The notes: generated by a model from the letters alone, not told the origin. A DNA stretch of 64,000 bases from an uncultured SAR86 cluster bacterium (GCA_902557645.1 CACEAP010000002.1:1-64000), one strand, 5' to 3'; positions 19,648-29,487 are shown, counted from the stretch's first letter. Translations and numbers: made by a program.

Positions 19648-20601
19648 ATGCAAAATCTATCTACTTTATATCCTAAAATTAAACCTTATGATTCAGGATT
19701 TCTGAATGTTGATGAGCATCAAGTTTATTTTGAGCAATGCGGAAATCCAAATGGAAAACCTGCTGTATTTCTTCATGGGGGCCCTGGCGGCGGAGGCAGT
19801 GAAGAAGTTAGAAGATTTTTTAATCCTAATGTTTATCGAATAATAGTATTTGATCAAAGAGGTTGCGGAAGAAGCAAACCTCATGGATGTCTTGAGAATA
19901 ATACAACCTGGGATCTTGTTTCTGATATTGAGCTTTTAAGAAAAAAACTTGATATAAATAAATGGTTAGTCTTTGGAGGGTCTTGGGGCAGTACTTTATC
20001 GCTAGCTTACGCTCAGACTCATCCAGATTCAGTAAGCGAATTAATATTAAGGGGTATATTTCTTTTAAGAGAGGAAGAGCTTAAATGGTTTTATCAAGAT
20101 GGATCGAGTCGAATATTTCCTGAAGCTTGGCAAGAATTCATAGACATTATTGATGAAGATGAGCGTGATGATTTGATGGGTGCATACCATAGAATATTTA
20201 ATAGCGATGACACAGCAAAGAAACTTTCTGCAGCAATTGCATGGACAAAATGGGAGGCTTCAACTATTAGTCTTTCCTATAGCCCAACAACTGTAGAGGA
20301 GATGTCAAATCCTGAGTTTGCTCTAGCTTTTGCTCTAATAGAAAATCATTATTTTATAAATAAAGGATGGTTTAAAACTGAGAATCAGCTTATTGAAAAT
20401 ATCGAGATAATTCGATCAATACCTTCGGTTATAGTTCAGGGGCGATATGATGCTGTATGTCCAATGAAGACTGCATGGGAATTATCTCAAGCATGGCCAG
20501 AAGCAGAAATGATTATAGCCCCAGCATCTGGACATACTGCTTTTGAAAAAGAAATTACTCATGCATTAATATCAGCAACTGACAAATTTGGAAAAAAATA
20601 A
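19648..20601 (+). CDS. pip: Prolyl aminopeptidase (proline iminopeptidase)
   Basis: LYPKIKPYDSGFLNVDEHQVYFEQCGNPNGKPAVFLHGGPGGG, VFDQRGCGRSKPH, GGSWGSTLSLAYAQ. Confidence 0.93.
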   Translation: MQNLSTLYPKIKPYDSGFLNVDEHQVYFEQCGNPNGKPAVFLHGGPGGGGSEEVRRFFNPNVYRIIVFDQRGCGRSKPHGCLENNTTWDLVSDIELLRKKLDINKWLVFGGSWGSTLSLAYAQTHPDSVSELILRGIFLLREEELKWFYQDGSSRIFPEAWQEFIDIIDEDERDDLMGAYHRIFNSDDTAKKLSAAIAWTKWEASTISLSYSPTTVEEMSNPEFALAFALIENHYFINKGWFKTENQLIENIEIIRSIPSVIVQGRYDAVCPMKTAWELSQAWPEAEMIIAPASGHTAFEKEITHALISATDKFGKK

Positions 20602-20603
20602 TC

Positions 20604-20634
20604 TTGACCTCAAGTAAACTCTAAGGAGTATAAT
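20604..20634 (+). promoter_or_regulatory. MerR-type promoter: -35 TTGACC, 19-bp spacer, -10 TATAAT, with partial dyad in the spacer
   Basis: TTGACC-TCAAGTAAACTCTAAGGAG-TATAAT; elongated 19-bp spacer with ACCTCAAGT...AACTCTAAGG half-sites. Confidence 0.6.
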
Positions 20635-20662
20635 TTTTCCATAGCATAAATAGGGGACAGAA

Positions 20663-21799
20663 ATGACAAAAGAAACTTCAAGAGAAATAAGATCTGAGAT
20701 TACTAGCGAAGGAAAGTTGCATATATCTATTGCAACAGTAGATAAACCGGTACCAAAAGAAGACGAGGTGCTGATTAAGGTTGAAGCAGCACCTATTAAT
20801 CCTTCTGACCTAGCTCTATTAATTAGTTTTGCATCTGATCCATCAACACTCTCTGTTTCAGGCTCTGGAAATGACACAGTTGCAAGTATGGATATTCATA
20901 AAGGATTAATGAAAGCTATGACTCCAAGGCTTGATCAATCAATGCAGGTTGGAAATGAAGGTGCTGGTATTGTCGAAACTGCAGGAGCAAATGCAGAGCA
21001 TCTAATTGGAAAAACCGTTGGCGTTGCTGGAGGTGCTATGTATTCAGAATATAGATGTGTGCCAGCAATGAATTGCTTAGTTATGGAAGATGGGACTTCT
21101 TCTAGAGATGCTGCATCATCATTTGTAAATCCGCTAACTGCACTAGGCTTTATAGAAACAATGAAATTAGAGAATCATACAGCTCTTGTGCATACTGCAG
21201 CTGCCTCTAATCTGGGACAAATGCTAGTAAAAATTTGTAAAGATGATTCGGTTCCATTGGTTAATATTGTTAGAAAAGAAGAACATGTTGAATTATTAAA
21301 AGATATCGGGGCCGAGTATGTTTGCAATATGAGCTCAGATACCTTTATGGATGACCTCGTGGAGGCAATTGTAGCAACAGGAGCTACTCTTGGTTTTGAC
21401 GCGACTGGAGGAGGAAATAAAGGTCAATTAGCAGGTCAAATTCTTTCAGCTATGGAAATAGCAGCTAATAAAACTGCTGCAGAGTATAGTCGATATGGGT
21501 CTGATACTTATAAGCAAGTATATATTTATGGCGGCCTGGACCCTTCTCCAACTATTCTCAAAAGAGCCTATGGAATGTCATGGGGACTTGGAGGATGGCT
21601 TTTAACGCCTATGATTGGGAAGATTGGAATGGAAAGATTTATGGCTATGCGAGAAAGAGTTGCTAAAGAAATCAATACAACTTTTGCTAGTCATTACACT
21701 CAAGAGGTTTCCTTTGAAGAAATGCTTCAGCCCGAAGCAATACAAAGCTATGGTAAACAAGCTACAGGGACTAAGTTTTTAGTTACTCCTCACAAGTAA
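20663..21799 (+). CDS. Zinc-type alcohol dehydrogenase/quinone oxidoreductase (MDR superfamily)
   Basis: MDR N-terminal domain KPVPKEDEVLIKVEAAPINPSDL, VGNEGAGIVE, nucleotide-binding region LVHTAAASNLGQMLVKICK. Confidence 0.85.
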   Translation: MTKETSREIRSEITSEGKLHISIATVDKPVPKEDEVLIKVEAAPINPSDLALLISFASDPSTLSVSGSGNDTVASMDIHKGLMKAMTPRLDQSMQVGNEGAGIVETAGANAEHLIGKTVGVAGGAMYSEYRCVPAMNCLVMEDGTSSRDAASSFVNPLTALGFIETMKLENHTALVHTAAASNLGQMLVKICKDDSVPLVNIVRKEEHVELLKDIGAEYVCNMSSDTFMDDLVEAIVATGATLGFDATGGGNKGQLAGQILSAMEIAANKTAAEYSRYGSDTYKQVYIYGGLDPSPTILKRAYGMSWGLGGWLLTPMIGKIGMERFMAMRERVAKEINTTFASHYTQEVSFEEMLQPEAIQSYGKQATGTKFLVTPHK

Positions 21800-21813
21800 T
21801 ATAGGATTGAATT

Positions 21814-21933
21814 ATGGAAGCTTTTGCAATATTGGGTTTTGTCTTTGGACTAATAGCATTTGTTCGAGTAGAAAAACTAACAAAAACCCTTAAAGAAAAA
21901 GACATTCTTGAGAAAAATTACAAGGAAGAGTAA
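21814..21933 (+). CDS. Small single-TM protein, 39 aa
   Basis: MEAFAILGFVFGLIAFVRVEKLTKTLKEKDILEKNYKEE*; preceded by AGGA; hydrophobic N-term and charged C-term; below the ORF-track cutoff. Confidence 0.5.
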   Translation: MEAFAILGFVFGLIAFVRVEKLTKTLKEKDILEKNYKEE

Positions 21934-21964
21934 AAAGTTGTGTAAATAGTTACAATATCCCAAT

Positions 21965-22276
21965 ATGTTTGAATTTTTCTTGCCTGTTGGGCTTGTAAGC
22001 TTGCTTTACTTAGCGATTGGTTCTTTTATTAATAGGAATAACGCTCGTTATCTGCTTGCAGGCTATAACACTATGAGCGAAGAGAAAAGAAAAAAATTTC
22101 CAATAGATAGCTACCTTGTCTTTTTTAAAAAATTCTTTAATCGCATGTCAATATTTACATTACTTTCAGCTTTATTTTTTTATTTAATTTTTATAGAACA
22201 AACTGCAGTTACTATATGGGCAATCTTTCAAATTATTCCCTATGTATATTTTGTATTTCAAAGTTTAAAATACTAG
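21965..22276 (+). CDS. Hypothetical membrane protein
   Basis: Open frame with TM segments, no family recognised; immediately upstream of fatty acid hydroxylase gene. Confidence 0.6.
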   Translation: MFEFFLPVGLVSLLYLAIGSFINRNNARYLLAGYNTMSEEKRKKFPIDSYLVFFKKFFNRMSIFTLLSALFFYLIFIEQTAVTIWAIFQIIPYVYFVFQSLKY

Positions 22277-22280
22277 GCTT

Positions 22281-23123
22281 ATGACTGATATAGATTTATA
22301 TGCATACGGATTCCCGATCATATTAAGTATGATTGTTGCTGAAGCTATTTATTCAAAAACTCATAATCTATCTTTATATAAATTAAATGACAGCATGGCA
22401 GGATTTGGTCTTTTGGCAGGGAACATTTTTGTCAACATTGCTACAAAGGGTGGAATTTTATTTTTTTACTTTTATTTATATGATTTCAGAATAATAACTA
22501 TCAATGATCTAATGCCAAGTATAGCTGTTTGGGTAATTACATTTATAAGTATAGATTTTGTATATTATTGGTACCACAGATTCTCACATAGGGTTAGATT
22601 TATGTGGGCTGTTCATATGAATCATCATTCAAGCGAAGAGATGAATTTTACTGTAGCCCTTCGCCAGGCTTGGTTTGGCCCAATAACTAAAGTGCCATTT
22701 TTCTTTATTCTTCCAATTATAGGATTTGATCCTTTTATAACTGCTCTGGCTGGTGTTGCTGCTACCATGTGGGGAGTAACTGGGCATACTCAAGTAATTA
22801 AAACATTAGGTCCACTTGAGTATATTTTTGTTACTCCTTCATCGCATAGAGTCCATCACGGCTCCAATCCTGAATATATTGATAAAAATTATGGCAATAT
22901 GTTTATCATATGGGATAGGTTGTTTGGAACTTTTGCTAAAGAAGATTCTAAAGTTATATTTGGGATAACTAATAATGTTAAAACATTCAATCCTGTAAAA
23001 ATAACTTTCATGAATTGGCTGCAAATAGTTAAAGACTTTAGCAATTCATCAAATTTTAATGAAAAATTAAAATCAGTATTTGGCCCTCCTGAATGGAATC
23101 TAGATAAGAATAAAAGTCTATAG
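22281..23123 (+). CDS. Sterol desaturase / fatty acid hydroxylase family protein
   Basis: Histidine boxes WYHRFSHR, HMNHHSSEE, HRVHHGSN. Confidence 0.9.
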   Translation: MTDIDLYAYGFPIILSMIVAEAIYSKTHNLSLYKLNDSMAGFGLLAGNIFVNIATKGGILFFYFYLYDFRIITINDLMPSIAVWVITFISIDFVYYWYHRFSHRVRFMWAVHMNHHSSEEMNFTVALRQAWFGPITKVPFFFILPIIGFDPFITALAGVAATMWGVTGHTQVIKTLGPLEYIFVTPSSHRVHHGSNPEYIDKNYGNMFIIWDRLFGTFAKEDSKVIFGITNNVKTFNPVKITFMNWLQIVKDFSNSSNFNEKLKSVFGPPEWNLDKNKSL

Positions 23124-23179
23124 CTGTAAAAAGTGAAATTTTAGCTCCTTAGTGTAGAATTACCCCAAGGGAGAAGCCC

Positions 23180-24328
23180 ATGAATGAAAAAAAAGATCTT
23201 TTAAATGATCTTAAAATAGACAGATCAGAAGATAATGAGCCTGGAAGTTCATTTATAAAAAGATCAGGTTTTGTTCTTGTTTCAATTATTATTCTTTTTC
23301 TTGTACTCACCCAACTCGGATTTTTGTCCCAAGATGAAATTATTGAAGTTAATGCATATAAAGCGAAATCGGCAAATCAATCAAATAATTCAACATCTAG
23401 TGTTCTAGACGCTTCTGGTTATGTTACGGCTAGAATGCAGGCAACTGTTTCTTCAAAAATAACTGGTAAAGTTTTAGAGGTTTATATAGAAGAAGGAATG
23501 TTTGTAGAAAAAGATCAAATCCTTGCCCAATTAGATGACAGCACAGTGCAAGCAGAGCTTAAGTTCGCAGAAACTCAACTACAGGAAGCTAGAAGAGTTT
23601 TTAATAGAACCCTCGAACTTAGAAAAGATAATCTTGCAAGTCAAGCCTCTCTTGATGCTGCTGAATCTCAGTTAGATGGATTGAAAGCAAGATTAGACAT
23701 AAGTAAACAAATAGTTTCAGATATGAAGATACGCGCTCCATTTTCAGGAGTTGTTATCAATAAAGCTGCTCAACCAGGTGAAATGATTTCTCCTGTTTCA
23801 GCAGGTGGTGGTTTTACGAGAACTGGAATAGGAACTATTGTTGATATGGATTCTTTAGAGGTTGAGGTTGATGTTAATGAATCTTATATAAATAGGGTTC
23901 AACCTGGTCAACCAGCTATAACAAATCTAAATGCTTATCCTGAATGGGATATTAATTCTGAAGTAATAGCTATTATTCCTACTGCAGATAGAAATAAAGC
24001 AACAGTCAAAGTTAGAATAGGATTATTAGAAAAAGATCAAAGAGTTTTGCCTGATATGGGTGCAAAAGTTTCATTTCTAAAAGAGCAATCTAATACAAAA
24101 TCAGTTGTTCTTGAAGGAGTAATTGTCCCATCAACATCGGTAATGAAAGAAGGCGCTTCTTCTTTTGTCTTTTTAATTAAAAATGGAATTATAGTCAAAA
24201 CTAAAGTCCAGGTTGAAAGCACCTCTGCTAATTATGCAAGAATAATAAATGGCATAAAAAATGGAGATAGTGTTGTTATTAATTCAAATAATGGATTACA
24301 AGATGGCCAAGAGGTAGTAATTAAGTAA
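23180..24328 (+). CDS. HlyD/RND-type periplasmic adaptor (membrane fusion protein)
   Basis: N-terminal TM, KVLEVYIEEGMFVEKDQILAQLD lipoyl-like motif, APFSGVVINKAAQPGEMISP. Confidence 0.88.
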   Translation: MNEKKDLLNDLKIDRSEDNEPGSSFIKRSGFVLVSIIILFLVLTQLGFLSQDEIIEVNAYKAKSANQSNNSTSSVLDASGYVTARMQATVSSKITGKVLEVYIEEGMFVEKDQILAQLDDSTVQAELKFAETQLQEARRVFNRTLELRKDNLASQASLDAAESQLDGLKARLDISKQIVSDMKIRAPFSGVVINKAAQPGEMISPVSAGGGFTRTGIGTIVDMDSLEVEVDVNESYINRVQPGQPAITNLNAYPEWDINSEVIAIIPTADRNKATVKVRIGLLEKDQRVLPDMGAKVSFLKEQSNTKSVVLEGVIVPSTSVMKEGASSFVFLIKNGIIVKTKVQVESTSANYARIINGIKNGDSVVINSNNGLQDGQEVVIK

Positions 24329-24336
24329 GGAGTCAT

Positions 24337-25014
24337 ATGTCAGAAATATTGGTAGACGTTAAAAATCTTTCGAAGGAATATAAAAGAGGTGGCGAAACTC
24401 TTGTTGTGCTGGATAATTTAAATCTAGAAATACCTAAACAAGACTATTTAGCTTTAATGGGCCCTTCAGGTTCAGGTAAATCAACTCTATTGAATCTCAT
24501 AGGTGGACTTGATACACCCTCTAATGGTTCTGTATCAATAAATGGAGAGAGGATTGATAAAATGAATTCAAGACAACTGAGCAACTGGCGTGCAAGTAAT
24601 GTAGGTTTTATTTTTCAATTCTACAATTTGCTTCCTGTGCTTTCTGCACAAAAAAACATAGAGCTACCTTTGCTTCTAACAAAATTATCAAGCTCGCAAA
24701 GAAAAAAACATGTCGAAACAGCCCTAAGTATTGTGGGCTTATCCGATAGAGCTAGTCATAAACCAAATGAGCTCTCAGGCGGCCAACAGCAGAGGGTAGC
24801 AATTGCCCGAGCCTTGGTTTCTGATCCTGATATATTGGTATGTGATGAGCCCACAGGAGATTTAGATCGAGATACCGCAACAGAAATCCTTAACTTGTTA
24901 AAGAGTCTAAATGAAGATCATGGAAAAACTATACTTATGGTTACGCATGATCCTGCTGCAGCAGAATCTGCAAAAAGATCTCTCCATCTTGATAAAGGTA
25001 AACTAATAGCTTAA
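24337..25014 (+). CDS. ABC transporter ATP-binding protein (MacB/LolD-like)
   Basis: GPSGSGKSTLLNLIGGLD, LSGGQQQRVAIARAL, LVCDEPTGDLD. Confidence 0.95.
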   Translation: MSEILVDVKNLSKEYKRGGETLVVLDNLNLEIPKQDYLALMGPSGSGKSTLLNLIGGLDTPSNGSVSINGERIDKMNSRQLSNWRASNVGFIFQFYNLLPVLSAQKNIELPLLLTKLSSSQRKKHVETALSIVGLSDRASHKPNELSGGQQQRVAIARALVSDPDILVCDEPTGDLDRDTATEILNLLKSLNEDHGKTILMVTHDPAAAESAKRSLHLDKGKLIA

Positions 25015-25016
25015 TT

Positions 25017-26168
25017 GTGTATTGGGTCCTAGTTAAAGCAGGAGTTTTTAGAAAAAAAGTTAGAAGCCTTCTAACAACTTTTTCAGTCATAGTTGCCTTT
25101 TTTCTATATGGGCTGCTTCATTCTGCTGATCCATTATTTGATGGTGCTGTTGGTGAAATTAATGCAGAACGTATGATTATGATGCCAAAACATGACATGA
25201 TGTTTGGCAGAATACCGCAATCACATATTAATTATTTAGAGTCTATTGATAGTGTTACTGATATAGCCTGGATTGATATGCTTTCAATGGATATAAATTC
25301 AATGATGGAAAACATTCCCATCTTTGCTATCAGCGATGATTATTTTGAAGTAATGGATAGATTCAAAGCATCTGCGGATGAAAAAGAAGCTTTCTTTTCA
25401 AATAGGACAGGTGCTCTAGTTGGCAAAGCGGCTGCTGATATAAAAGGCTGGAAACCAGGAGATCTTATATCGATACCTACTTTTTCTGCAAAAAACGATG
25501 GGTCTAATGTATGGGAGTTTTATGTAGAAGGAATATATACAACAAGCCCTGCTGCCGATGAGCTTGGTATTATGGTAAGGCATGAATATGTTGAGGAAGC
25601 AAGAGCCAACAATAAAGGAACTGTCTCAATGATTATTTTCAATTTAGATGATCCTACAAAAGCTGACCAAATAAGTAATATTATTGATAATAATTTTAAA
25701 AACTCAGCTTATGCAACCTTTACTGGTAATGAGATAACTTTATCTCAAAAGATGTTATCTGATATTGGAAATATAAAACTTATCATCACTTCAATTATTT
25801 CAGCCGTATTTTTTACATTGCTTTTGGTTACTGCAAATACTATGAGTCAATCTGTAAGAGAAAGGACAAGTGATATAGCAATACTTAAAAGTCTAGGCTA
25901 TAAAGATATGCAGATATTCATTTCAATTCTTCTTGAAAGTAATTTTATTATTTTAATCGGTGCTGCTTTTGGCCTTGGATTTACAGTAATGACAGTTCCT
26001 CTTATAGATCAGGCTAGCGGAGGTCTGACTGGTGGATTAATAGTTTTTGATATCTTTCAAGTTTTAAGAGGAATTCTGATTGGTGTCCTTATGGCATCAT
26101 TAGCTGGCATACTTCCAGCTTATCAAGCATACAAATTAAAAGTTGTAGATGCTTTAGCAAAAGGATAG
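25017..26168 (+). CDS. ABC transporter permease, FtsX/MacB-like
   Basis: N-terminal TM plus periplasmic domain, C-terminal FtsX-like TMs (SVRERTSDIAILKSLGYKD); GTG start. Confidence 0.88.
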   Translation: MYWVLVKAGVFRKKVRSLLTTFSVIVAFFLYGLLHSADPLFDGAVGEINAERMIMMPKHDMMFGRIPQSHINYLESIDSVTDIAWIDMLSMDINSMMENIPIFAISDDYFEVMDRFKASADEKEAFFSNRTGALVGKAAADIKGWKPGDLISIPTFSAKNDGSNVWEFYVEGIYTTSPAADELGIMVRHEYVEEARANNKGTVSMIIFNLDDPTKADQISNIIDNNFKNSAYATFTGNEITLSQKMLSDIGNIKLIITSIISAVFFTLLLVTANTMSQSVRERTSDIAILKSLGYKDMQIFISILLESNFIILIGAAFGLGFTVMTVPLIDQASGGLTGGLIVFDIFQVLRGILIGVLMASLAGILPAYQAYKLKVVDALAKG

Positions 26169-26170
26169 AT

Positions 26171-27331
26171 ATGAAATATTGGATTATTATTCTTGCTGCC
26201 TTAAATAGAAAAAGATGGCGAACAGGCTTAACAATCTCATCTCTTGTAATTGCTTTTTTATTATTCGGCTTGCTGCGATCTGTTGCCGTAGTCTTTACCG
26301 AAGATATTGAGCTATCTGGTGATGATAGATTAGTAGTTGCCTCAAAGTATTCAATAATCGATTCAATGCCAATATCTTATTTACAAAGAATAAAAAGCAT
26401 TGAAAATGTTGATATAGTTGCTCACCAAGACTGGTTTGGCGGGACTTATATTGATAGAGCTAATTTTTTTCCAAAATGGCCCGTCCCGCCTAAAGATTTT
26501 TTAGATATATATCAGGAATTCAATATTAGTAGTGAACAAAAAGAAGCTTTCATCACTACGAGAACTGGAATGATTGCAGGAAAAAAATTAGCTGAAAGAT
26601 TTAATTGGAAAATTGGAGATCGTATTCCTGTTATTGGTGATATTTACTTTATGAGCAATGGATCTAACCTATGGGAATTTGATTTAGTTGGAATTTTTAC
26701 TGACATAGAAAATCCTGGAAATGAAGAACAGGTATTTATGAATTATCAATATTTTGATGAAGCAAGAGAGAGTTATACCAAGGGCACTGTGGGTAACTTT
26801 ATTGTCAAGCTAGATAGTAAAGATGAGGGTGCAAGAGTTGCACAAGAGATTGATGCAATGTTTGCTAATTCAATGGATGAAACAAAAACATATACTGAAA
26901 AAGCTTATCAACAAATGTTTGCAAGCCAAATTGGTGATATTGGTTTAATAATGAACTCCATTCTTGCAGCTGTTTTCTTTACCATTCTCTTAGTGACGGG
27001 AAATACTATGAGTCAATCTATAAGAGAAAGAACATCTGAGTTAGCTGTATTTAAAACAATTGGTTTTTCAGACATGACAATGCTGATATTAGTTTTAATA
27101 GAATCAATGGTCTTATGTCTTATAGGCGCAATATTAGGACTTGGTATTACTGCTGTATTAATGCCAGGGCTTTCAGAATTAATTTCTGTGTCGTTAGGAG
27201 AAATATCATTGGACTCTTCTGTAATAATTTCAGGAATTGGGATAGCTATAATTACTGCATTTATATCTGGATTTCCTCCAGCACTTGGTGCTATGAGGTT
27301 AAAGGTAGTAGATGCTCTTAGAAAGGACTAG
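26171..27331 (+). CDS. ABC transporter permease, FtsX/MacB-like (second paralogue)
   Basis: NTMSQSIRERTSELAVFKTIGFSD; same architecture as the preceding gene. Confidence 0.88.
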   Translation: MKYWIIILAALNRKRWRTGLTISSLVIAFLLFGLLRSVAVVFTEDIELSGDDRLVVASKYSIIDSMPISYLQRIKSIENVDIVAHQDWFGGTYIDRANFFPKWPVPPKDFLDIYQEFNISSEQKEAFITTRTGMIAGKKLAERFNWKIGDRIPVIGDIYFMSNGSNLWEFDLVGIFTDIENPGNEEQVFMNYQYFDEARESYTKGTVGNFIVKLDSKDEGARVAQEIDAMFANSMDETKTYTEKAYQQMFASQIGDIGLIMNSILAAVFFTILLVTGNTMSQSIRERTSELAVFKTIGFSDMTMLILVLIESMVLCLIGAILGLGITAVLMPGLSELISVSLGEISLDSSVIISGIGIAIITAFISGFPPALGAMRLKVVDALRKD

Positions 27332-27334
27332 AAA

Positions 27335-28522
27335 ATGAAATGGTTTAGACAAGTATTGGCGGTCACAAACATGAACTTATTGTCTATAAGTCAACGTTTT
27401 GGATCTTCGTTGGTGGTAATAATAGGAATTGCAGGCTCTGTTGCTGTTATGGTATCTCTCTTAGCAATGGCTAGCGGATTAGAATCTACAGTAAAGGGAA
27501 CTGGAGAGGATGATAGAGCTATTATTTTAAGATCAGGTTCTAATTCTGAATTAAGTAGTGTTATCTCTATTGAGGAAGCCAATGTTTTATCAAATGCACC
27601 AGGATTGAGACAGTTCGATGAAAAGCCTATGATTTCCTTTGAAGTTTATACTGTTGTTGATCTTATGAAAAAAGGTGCTGAAGATACTTCAAATCTTCCA
27701 TTAAGAGGTGTTGATGCAATGGGTTTTGCTATAAGACCCGAAACTAAGATAATAAAAGGAAGAAATTTTGAGCCAGGTAAAGCTGAACTAATTGTTGGGA
27801 AAGGTGCCTATGATCAGTATCAAGGTGTCGAATTAGGTGACGAAGTTGTTTTTAGGAATAGCACATGGACTATCGTTGGTGTTTTTAGTTCTGATGGAGA
27901 CGTTCATGAATCAGAGATTTGGGGTGATGTAAAAGTTGCTCAATCTGCATTCCAGCGCGGCGCAACTACATCAAATGCAATAGCAAGGCTTGAATCAACA
28001 TCAAGCTTCGATACTTTTGCAATTTATGCTGAAAATGATCCAAGATTAGAAGTTAAGGTTGAGAATGAGCTAGATTATTATACTAATCAAGCATCGGGTG
28101 TATCCGGTATAATTAATTCTTTTGGGTATCTCGTTGCTGTCATTATGGCCATTGGATCTATCTTTGCAGCTCTTAACTCTATGTATAGCGCAGTTTCTAC
28201 AAGATTGGTTGAAATTGGGACTTTGAGAGCGGTTGGTTTTAGAGGAAGCTCTATCTTAGCTGCATTAATGATTGAATCAATGATTTTAGCTCTTTCTGGA
28301 GGTTTGCTAGGAGCAACTTTAGCTTACCTAGTATTTAATGGATATACAGTATCAACACTTGCTGGTGGCACTTTTAGTCAAACCTCTTTTGATTTTGCTG
28401 TTACTAGTGAGATCATTATTCAAGGGCTTATTCTTGCATTAATAGTTGGATTCCTTGGTGGGTTTTTGCCTGCATTAAGAGCAGCAAGGCAAAATATTAC
28501 TGATGCCTTAAGAGCATTGTAA
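27335..28522 (+). CDS. ABC transporter permease, FtsX/MacB-like (third, more divergent)
   Basis: MYSAVSTRLVEIGTLRAVGFRGSSIL and ALRAARQNITDALRAL C-terminus. Confidence 0.88.
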   Translation: MKWFRQVLAVTNMNLLSISQRFGSSLVVIIGIAGSVAVMVSLLAMASGLESTVKGTGEDDRAIILRSGSNSELSSVISIEEANVLSNAPGLRQFDEKPMISFEVYTVVDLMKKGAEDTSNLPLRGVDAMGFAIRPETKIIKGRNFEPGKAELIVGKGAYDQYQGVELGDEVVFRNSTWTIVGVFSSDGDVHESEIWGDVKVAQSAFQRGATTSNAIARLESTSSFDTFAIYAENDPRLEVKVENELDYYTNQASGVSGIINSFGYLVAVIMAIGSIFAALNSMYSAVSTRLVEIGTLRAVGFRGSSILAALMIESMILALSGGLLGATLAYLVFNGYTVSTLAGGTFSQTSFDFAVTSEIIIQGLILALIVGFLGGFLPALRAARQNITDALRAL

Positions 28523-28528
28523 TAGTTT

Positions 28529-28753
28529 TTAGAATTTACCTCTCTGGAATCTCATACGAATTGAATACACTCTAAGGAGTGCTACAAAAGTTAATATTGC
28601 TTGAGTAAAAAGAGAAATCATAATTGTGTTTGTCCAAGACCATTGATCTATAGTTAACCATAATAAAAAAGTCTGAAGTGGGAAATTAATAACACAACCC
28701 ATAACTACAATTATTATTGCTTCCCTAAAAGCAGTTTTCTCAGTTTTATTCAT
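28529..28753 (-). CDS. Small two-TM membrane protein, unknown function
   Basis: 74-aa ORF, IIIVVMGCVINFPLQTFLLWL ... FTQAILTFVALLRVYSIRMRFQR; convergent with permease 3. Confidence 0.6.
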   Translation of the reverse strand: MNKTEKTAFREAIIIVVMGCVINFPLQTFLLWLTIDQWSWTNTIMISLFTQAILTFVALLRVYSIRMRFQRGKF

Positions 28754-28790
28754 TGGTAATACCTTCTTTGTAATAATTAATGATTCTTTT

Positions 28791-29114
28791 TTAAATTCTT
28801 ACGGCTGTTCCGTATGCCACAACTTCAGAGGCTCCTTTAGCGATAGTGGATGTTTGGAACCTAAAGGCAATGATCGCATTTGCACCCTTAGATTTTGCAT
28901 CTTCTATCATTCTTGCATATGCATCATCTCTTGCCCTTTGAAGCAACTTAGAATAACCCACTAACTCGCCTCCAACTATACTTTTAAGACCTGCAAAAAT
29001 ATCACTACCAACATTTCTTGATTTAACAATACTTCCTGCAGCCAACCCTAAGTATTCTTGAATAGGCTTACCTTCAATGTCGTTTGATGAAACAACTAAA
29101 ATATCTTGATTCAT
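28791..29114 (-). CDS. YbjQ family (DUF74, heavy-metal-binding domain) protein
   Basis: MNQDILVVSSNDIEGKPIQEYLGLAAGSIVKSRNVGSDIFAGLKSIVGGELVGYSKLLQRARDDAYARM; start moved to internal Met versus ORF-track start 29258. Confidence 0.93.
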   Translation of the reverse strand: MNQDILVVSSNDIEGKPIQEYLGLAAGSIVKSRNVGSDIFAGLKSIVGGELVGYSKLLQRARDDAYARMIEDAKSKGANAIIAFRFQTSTIAKGASEVVAYGTAVRI

Positions 29115-29154
29115 AATATTTCTCTTTTTACTATAGCAATATATTATATAAATA

Positions 29155-29487
29155 ATGAAAGAATTAATAGAAGCAAAATTTTCAATTGGGAATGTAATTA
29201 AGCATAAGTTTCTTGATTTTAGAGGAGTTATTTTTGACTTAGATCCTGAGTTCAACAATACAGAAGAATGGTATCAAGCTATTCCTGAAACAATGCGACC
29301 CTCTAAAGACCAGCCTTTTTATCATGTATTAGCAGAGAATAAAGAGATCTTTTACATTGCGTATGTTTCTGAGCAAAATCTTTTATTAGAAAATCTAAAT
29401 AAGCCTGCAAATCATCCAGATATCTCTACCATATTCTCTCATTTTGAAAATGGCAATCACGTGCCGGCCTCTAGAGCTAAAAATTAA
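29155..29487 (+). CDS. hspQ: Heat shock protein HspQ
   Basis: AKFSIGNVIKHKFLDFRGVIFDLDPEFNNTEEWYQAIPETMRPSKDQPFYHVLAE. Confidence 0.95.
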   Translation: MKELIEAKFSIGNVIKHKFLDFRGVIFDLDPEFNNTEEWYQAIPETMRPSKDQPFYHVLAENKEIFYIAYVSEQNLLLENLNKPANHPDISTIFSHFENGNHVPASRAKN

